Of a stretch of DNA of 23,988 nt, positions 22,521 to 23,988 are shown one piece after another. The stretch is from a virus, in the IMG/VR virus record IMGVR_UViG_3300044655_001678, positions 1-23,988 of that record. One strand, written 5' to 3'. Under the pieces are notes generated by a model. It was not told the origin of the DNA and made no database searches. It worked only from the letters and a program-made list of their open reading frames with translations. The position numbers were made by a program, and so were the translations under genes. Position 1 is the stretch's first letter, and each line of letters starts with the position of its first letter.

Positions 22521-22947
22521 AATCTGTGCAAACTCCAAAAATATTTAAACTTTTTACATAATCCCAATATTCTTGATTTATTTCAGGTAATACAGCAATA
22601 GATTTTCTCGTTAAATGTTTGCCAGGATATGTCCATATAAACTTGCCTGAAGTTAACGTGAAATCATCGTTTTGATGCCAGAAATATTCATAATGAATAG
22701 GTAAATCATTAAGTTTATACAATGCATCTAGATTTTTGCAATGTATCCAGAGCCCCTGTTTACCTAAGAAACTAACAGGAACTTCATATTGAGGTTCATC
22801 ATGCCCAAGAAACCATTTATCATAAATTGCCCATACGTCTACTTCGCAATCATAACCGTGTTTTAGAACTTTTTCAATTTGATCGGGAGAGTTTTCTAAA
22901 TTTTTGTCCGGGCCATTCAATAAGCCTCGATGTGCTATGTATCTCAT
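22456..22947 (-). CDS. Short glycerophosphodiester phosphodiesterase-like protein
   Basis: 163 residues, against roughly 230-250 for typical GDPD. The PLC-like TIM-barrel active site is visible: YIAHRG (H6), NLENSPDQI (E18), DCEVDVW (E35, D37) and FLGHDE (H49). Further blocks are GLWIHCKNLDAL and, near the end, VCTDYVEKF. All key acidic residues and both His are kept, so activity is plausible despite the short barrel. Substrates could be glycerophosphodiesters or teichoic/glycan phosphodiesters. It lies between glycosyltransferase-like genes, starting with an ATGA overlap, with GGAG eleven bases upstream. The last 20 residues overlap the next gene and look unlike the family, so its 3' end may have been replaced. 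Confidence 0.83.
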   Translation of the reverse strand: MRYIAHRGLLNGPDKNLENSPDQIEKVLKHGYDCEVDVWAIYDKWFLGHDEPQYEVPVSFLGKQGLWIHCKNLDALYKLNDLPIHYEYFWHQNDDFTLTSGKFIWTYPGKHLTRKSIAVLPEINQEYWDYVKSLNIFGVCTDYVEKFISEISSLPVGPTKKLF

Positions 22948-23660
22948 TTCAAATACATCTCCTTTCGTTTATATTCACCGAGAGGTGTATGCATAATAGT
23001 TTTATCAATCATGAATTCTTCCCATGGGAAACCCAATCTTCTTATGAAATGTTCTGAAACAACATGCGGGCAAAGTAATCCTGTTTCTCTATAAATCTGA
23101 GGAAGATGGTGTAATAGTTTAGAGAAAAGGCTTATTGTAAAAAAATTGCCCACTTGAATCATATCTGAGGTTCCTTGCCCCATATGGTTCCTATACCCTA
23201 ACGTATAAAATTTATTCGGATCAAATTCAGGAAGAGGTTCATTAAAAACTAAATCTGGGCGCATTCTTATAACAAGATCATAAGTTTTACCTGTTAGAAA
23301 CATATAATCTTCTAACATTAAAATTCCTCGCCCTAATTTAAATAACATCGATATGATGTTTTTAGGAACATGATAGAAGTTTGAATATTGCTTTGATCTT
23401 TCTTCGAATGAGGTTTGATATTTTTCATATGAGTCAAATCTCATTGCAATCGGTCTGTAAGTATTTCTTAGATCGTCAAAGTTCACTTTTGGAGCATCTT
23501 TAACTATTCCATGTTGACTATGTGGATCCCAATACGCCTCATCTTCCCATGTCTCAATAAAAATATCCGGATCATACCTCTCAACAAGACGTTGTTTGAA
23601 ATTTGGATAAACTTGTTTCCAACACCTCATATGCCCGGTAAGTACAATAGCAACTTTCAT
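22944..23660 (-). CDS. Glycosyltransferase-like protein, paralogue B
   Basis: 238 residues. The start MKVAIVLTGHMRCW is followed by a YDPDIFIETWED block (29-40), reminiscent of a sugar-nucleotide-binding Rossmann-like fold, and YDLVIRMRPDLVF (127-139) with a DxD-like acidic site. The C-terminal third has LLCPHVVSEHFIRRLGFPWE. It shares its overall plan with the proteins at 21786 and 23664. A role in modifying host or phage glycans is inferred from family shape and grouping. ATG at 23660 with AAAGG. Confidence 0.8.
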   Translation of the reverse strand: MKVAIVLTGHMRCWKQVYPNFKQRLVERYDPDIFIETWEDEAYWDPHSQHGIVKDAPKVNFDDLRNTYRPIAMRFDSYEKYQTSFEERSKQYSNFYHVPKNIISMLFKLGRGILMLEDYMFLTGKTYDLVIRMRPDLVFNEPLPEFDPNKFYTLGYRNHMGQGTSDMIQVGNFFTISLFSKLLHHLPQIYRETGLLCPHVVSEHFIRRLGFPWEEFMIDKTIMHTPLGEYKRKEMYLK

Positions 23661-23663
23661 TTT

Positions 23664-23988
23664 TCACCTTTCTAACCTGTATTGGAATTCAGCCGATTTT
23701 ACGTTTATAGAATTTTTAACCATGTGATAACTTAGTATTGTTTCGAAATGAAAACATTTTGAATCTTCTCTTATATATTGAGAGAGTTTGTTATAAAGAT
23801 CGAAATAAACTTTCATAGATTTCATACTTCCAATTGCATACTGGTCATTAATTTCCGGACAAAAATCACGATATTCAGAAAATTTCATACTATCAGGTAT
23901 ATAAATGCCTTCTTCTAAATTAAATTTGTTTAAATCAATTTTATATTCTGTGTTTCCGTCTAACCTATATCTTATCACACAATCATAT
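23664..23988 (-). CDS. Glycosyltransferase-like protein, paralogue C (5' part outside window)
   Basis: About 108 codons of the 3' part. The reading frame is open to the window edge, so the GTG at 23978 is probably not the start: the codons at the edge read YDCVIRYRLDG, the same YDxVIRxRxD motif found in mid-protein in the two neighbours. FCPEINDQYAIGS matches NDQFAIAD of paralogue A. The protein ends FQYRLER three bases before the next gene. The true start lies beyond 23988. Confidence 0.78.
   Translation of the reverse strand, partial: YDCVIRYRLDGNTEYKIDLNKFNLEEGIYIPDSMKFSEYRDFCPEINDQYAIGSMKSMKVYFDLYNKLSQYIREDSKCFHFETILSYHMVKNSINVKSAEFQYRLER

Overview
The window looks like a piece of an AT-rich, T4-like (contractile-tailed) phage genome, probably an environmental relative of the marine and freshwater T4-like cyanophages or other aquatic bacterial phages. 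The evidence is T4-type replication genes (RNase H/5' nuclease, primase), a full phage deoxynucleotide gene set, a SegE-like GIY-YIG protein, and many small conserved phage proteins. A lipoprotein-type spanin and a GH19-type endolysin point to a Gram-negative host. I saw no tRNA, rRNA, integrase, CRISPR array, IS element or photosynthesis gene. All credible genes lie on the minus strand, packed end to start, mostly with ATGA or TAATG junctions or overlaps of a few bases, so transcription runs from high to low coordinates.

Layout in the direction of transcription. (1) 23988-21786: a surface or glycan-like island with three related glycosyltransferase-like genes (the first cut by the window edge) and a short GDPD-like phosphodiesterase. 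(2) 21748-14979: a candidate internal-head island. It holds a KxDG ligase-like protein, a nucleotidyltransferase/P-loop kinase fusion, a small basic protein, and two large basic multi-segment proteins. The first three have short N-termini resembling the T4 internal-protein capsid-targeting sequence. The two large ones are studded with acidic Ile-x-Glu motifs resembling the cleavage signal of the T4 prohead protease. (3) 14944-13492: a structural protein behind a possible late promoter, a hairpin terminator, a small conserved gene, and another protein with a tag-like N-terminus. (4) 13490-9331: lysis and envelope region with an inner-membrane spanin-like protein, lipoprotein spanin, GH19 endolysin, a fibre-like protein, and five small membrane or secreted proteins including holin candidates. 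A leftover endolysin C-terminus follows the fibre-like gene. (5) 9311-3423: primase, thyX, MazG-like hydrolase, nrdA, an unknown gene, thioredoxin-like protein, nrdB, zinc-ribbon protein. (6) 3432-38: SegE-like protein, three conserved phage proteins, RNase H, and a small T4-like family protein.

The dNTP genes would turn ribonucleotides into deoxynucleotides (NrdA/NrdB with a thioredoxin-like donor), make dTMP (ThyX) and clear nucleotides (MazG-like), feeding replication by the nearby primase and RNase H. The most unusual part is 13492-21748. My inference is that it encodes proteins co-packaged in the head, cut by the prohead protease and possibly injected with the DNA, including enzymes that could act on nucleic-acid ends or NAD-type nucleotides. 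That depends on T4 parallels recalled from knowledge plus motifs seen here; no search was run.
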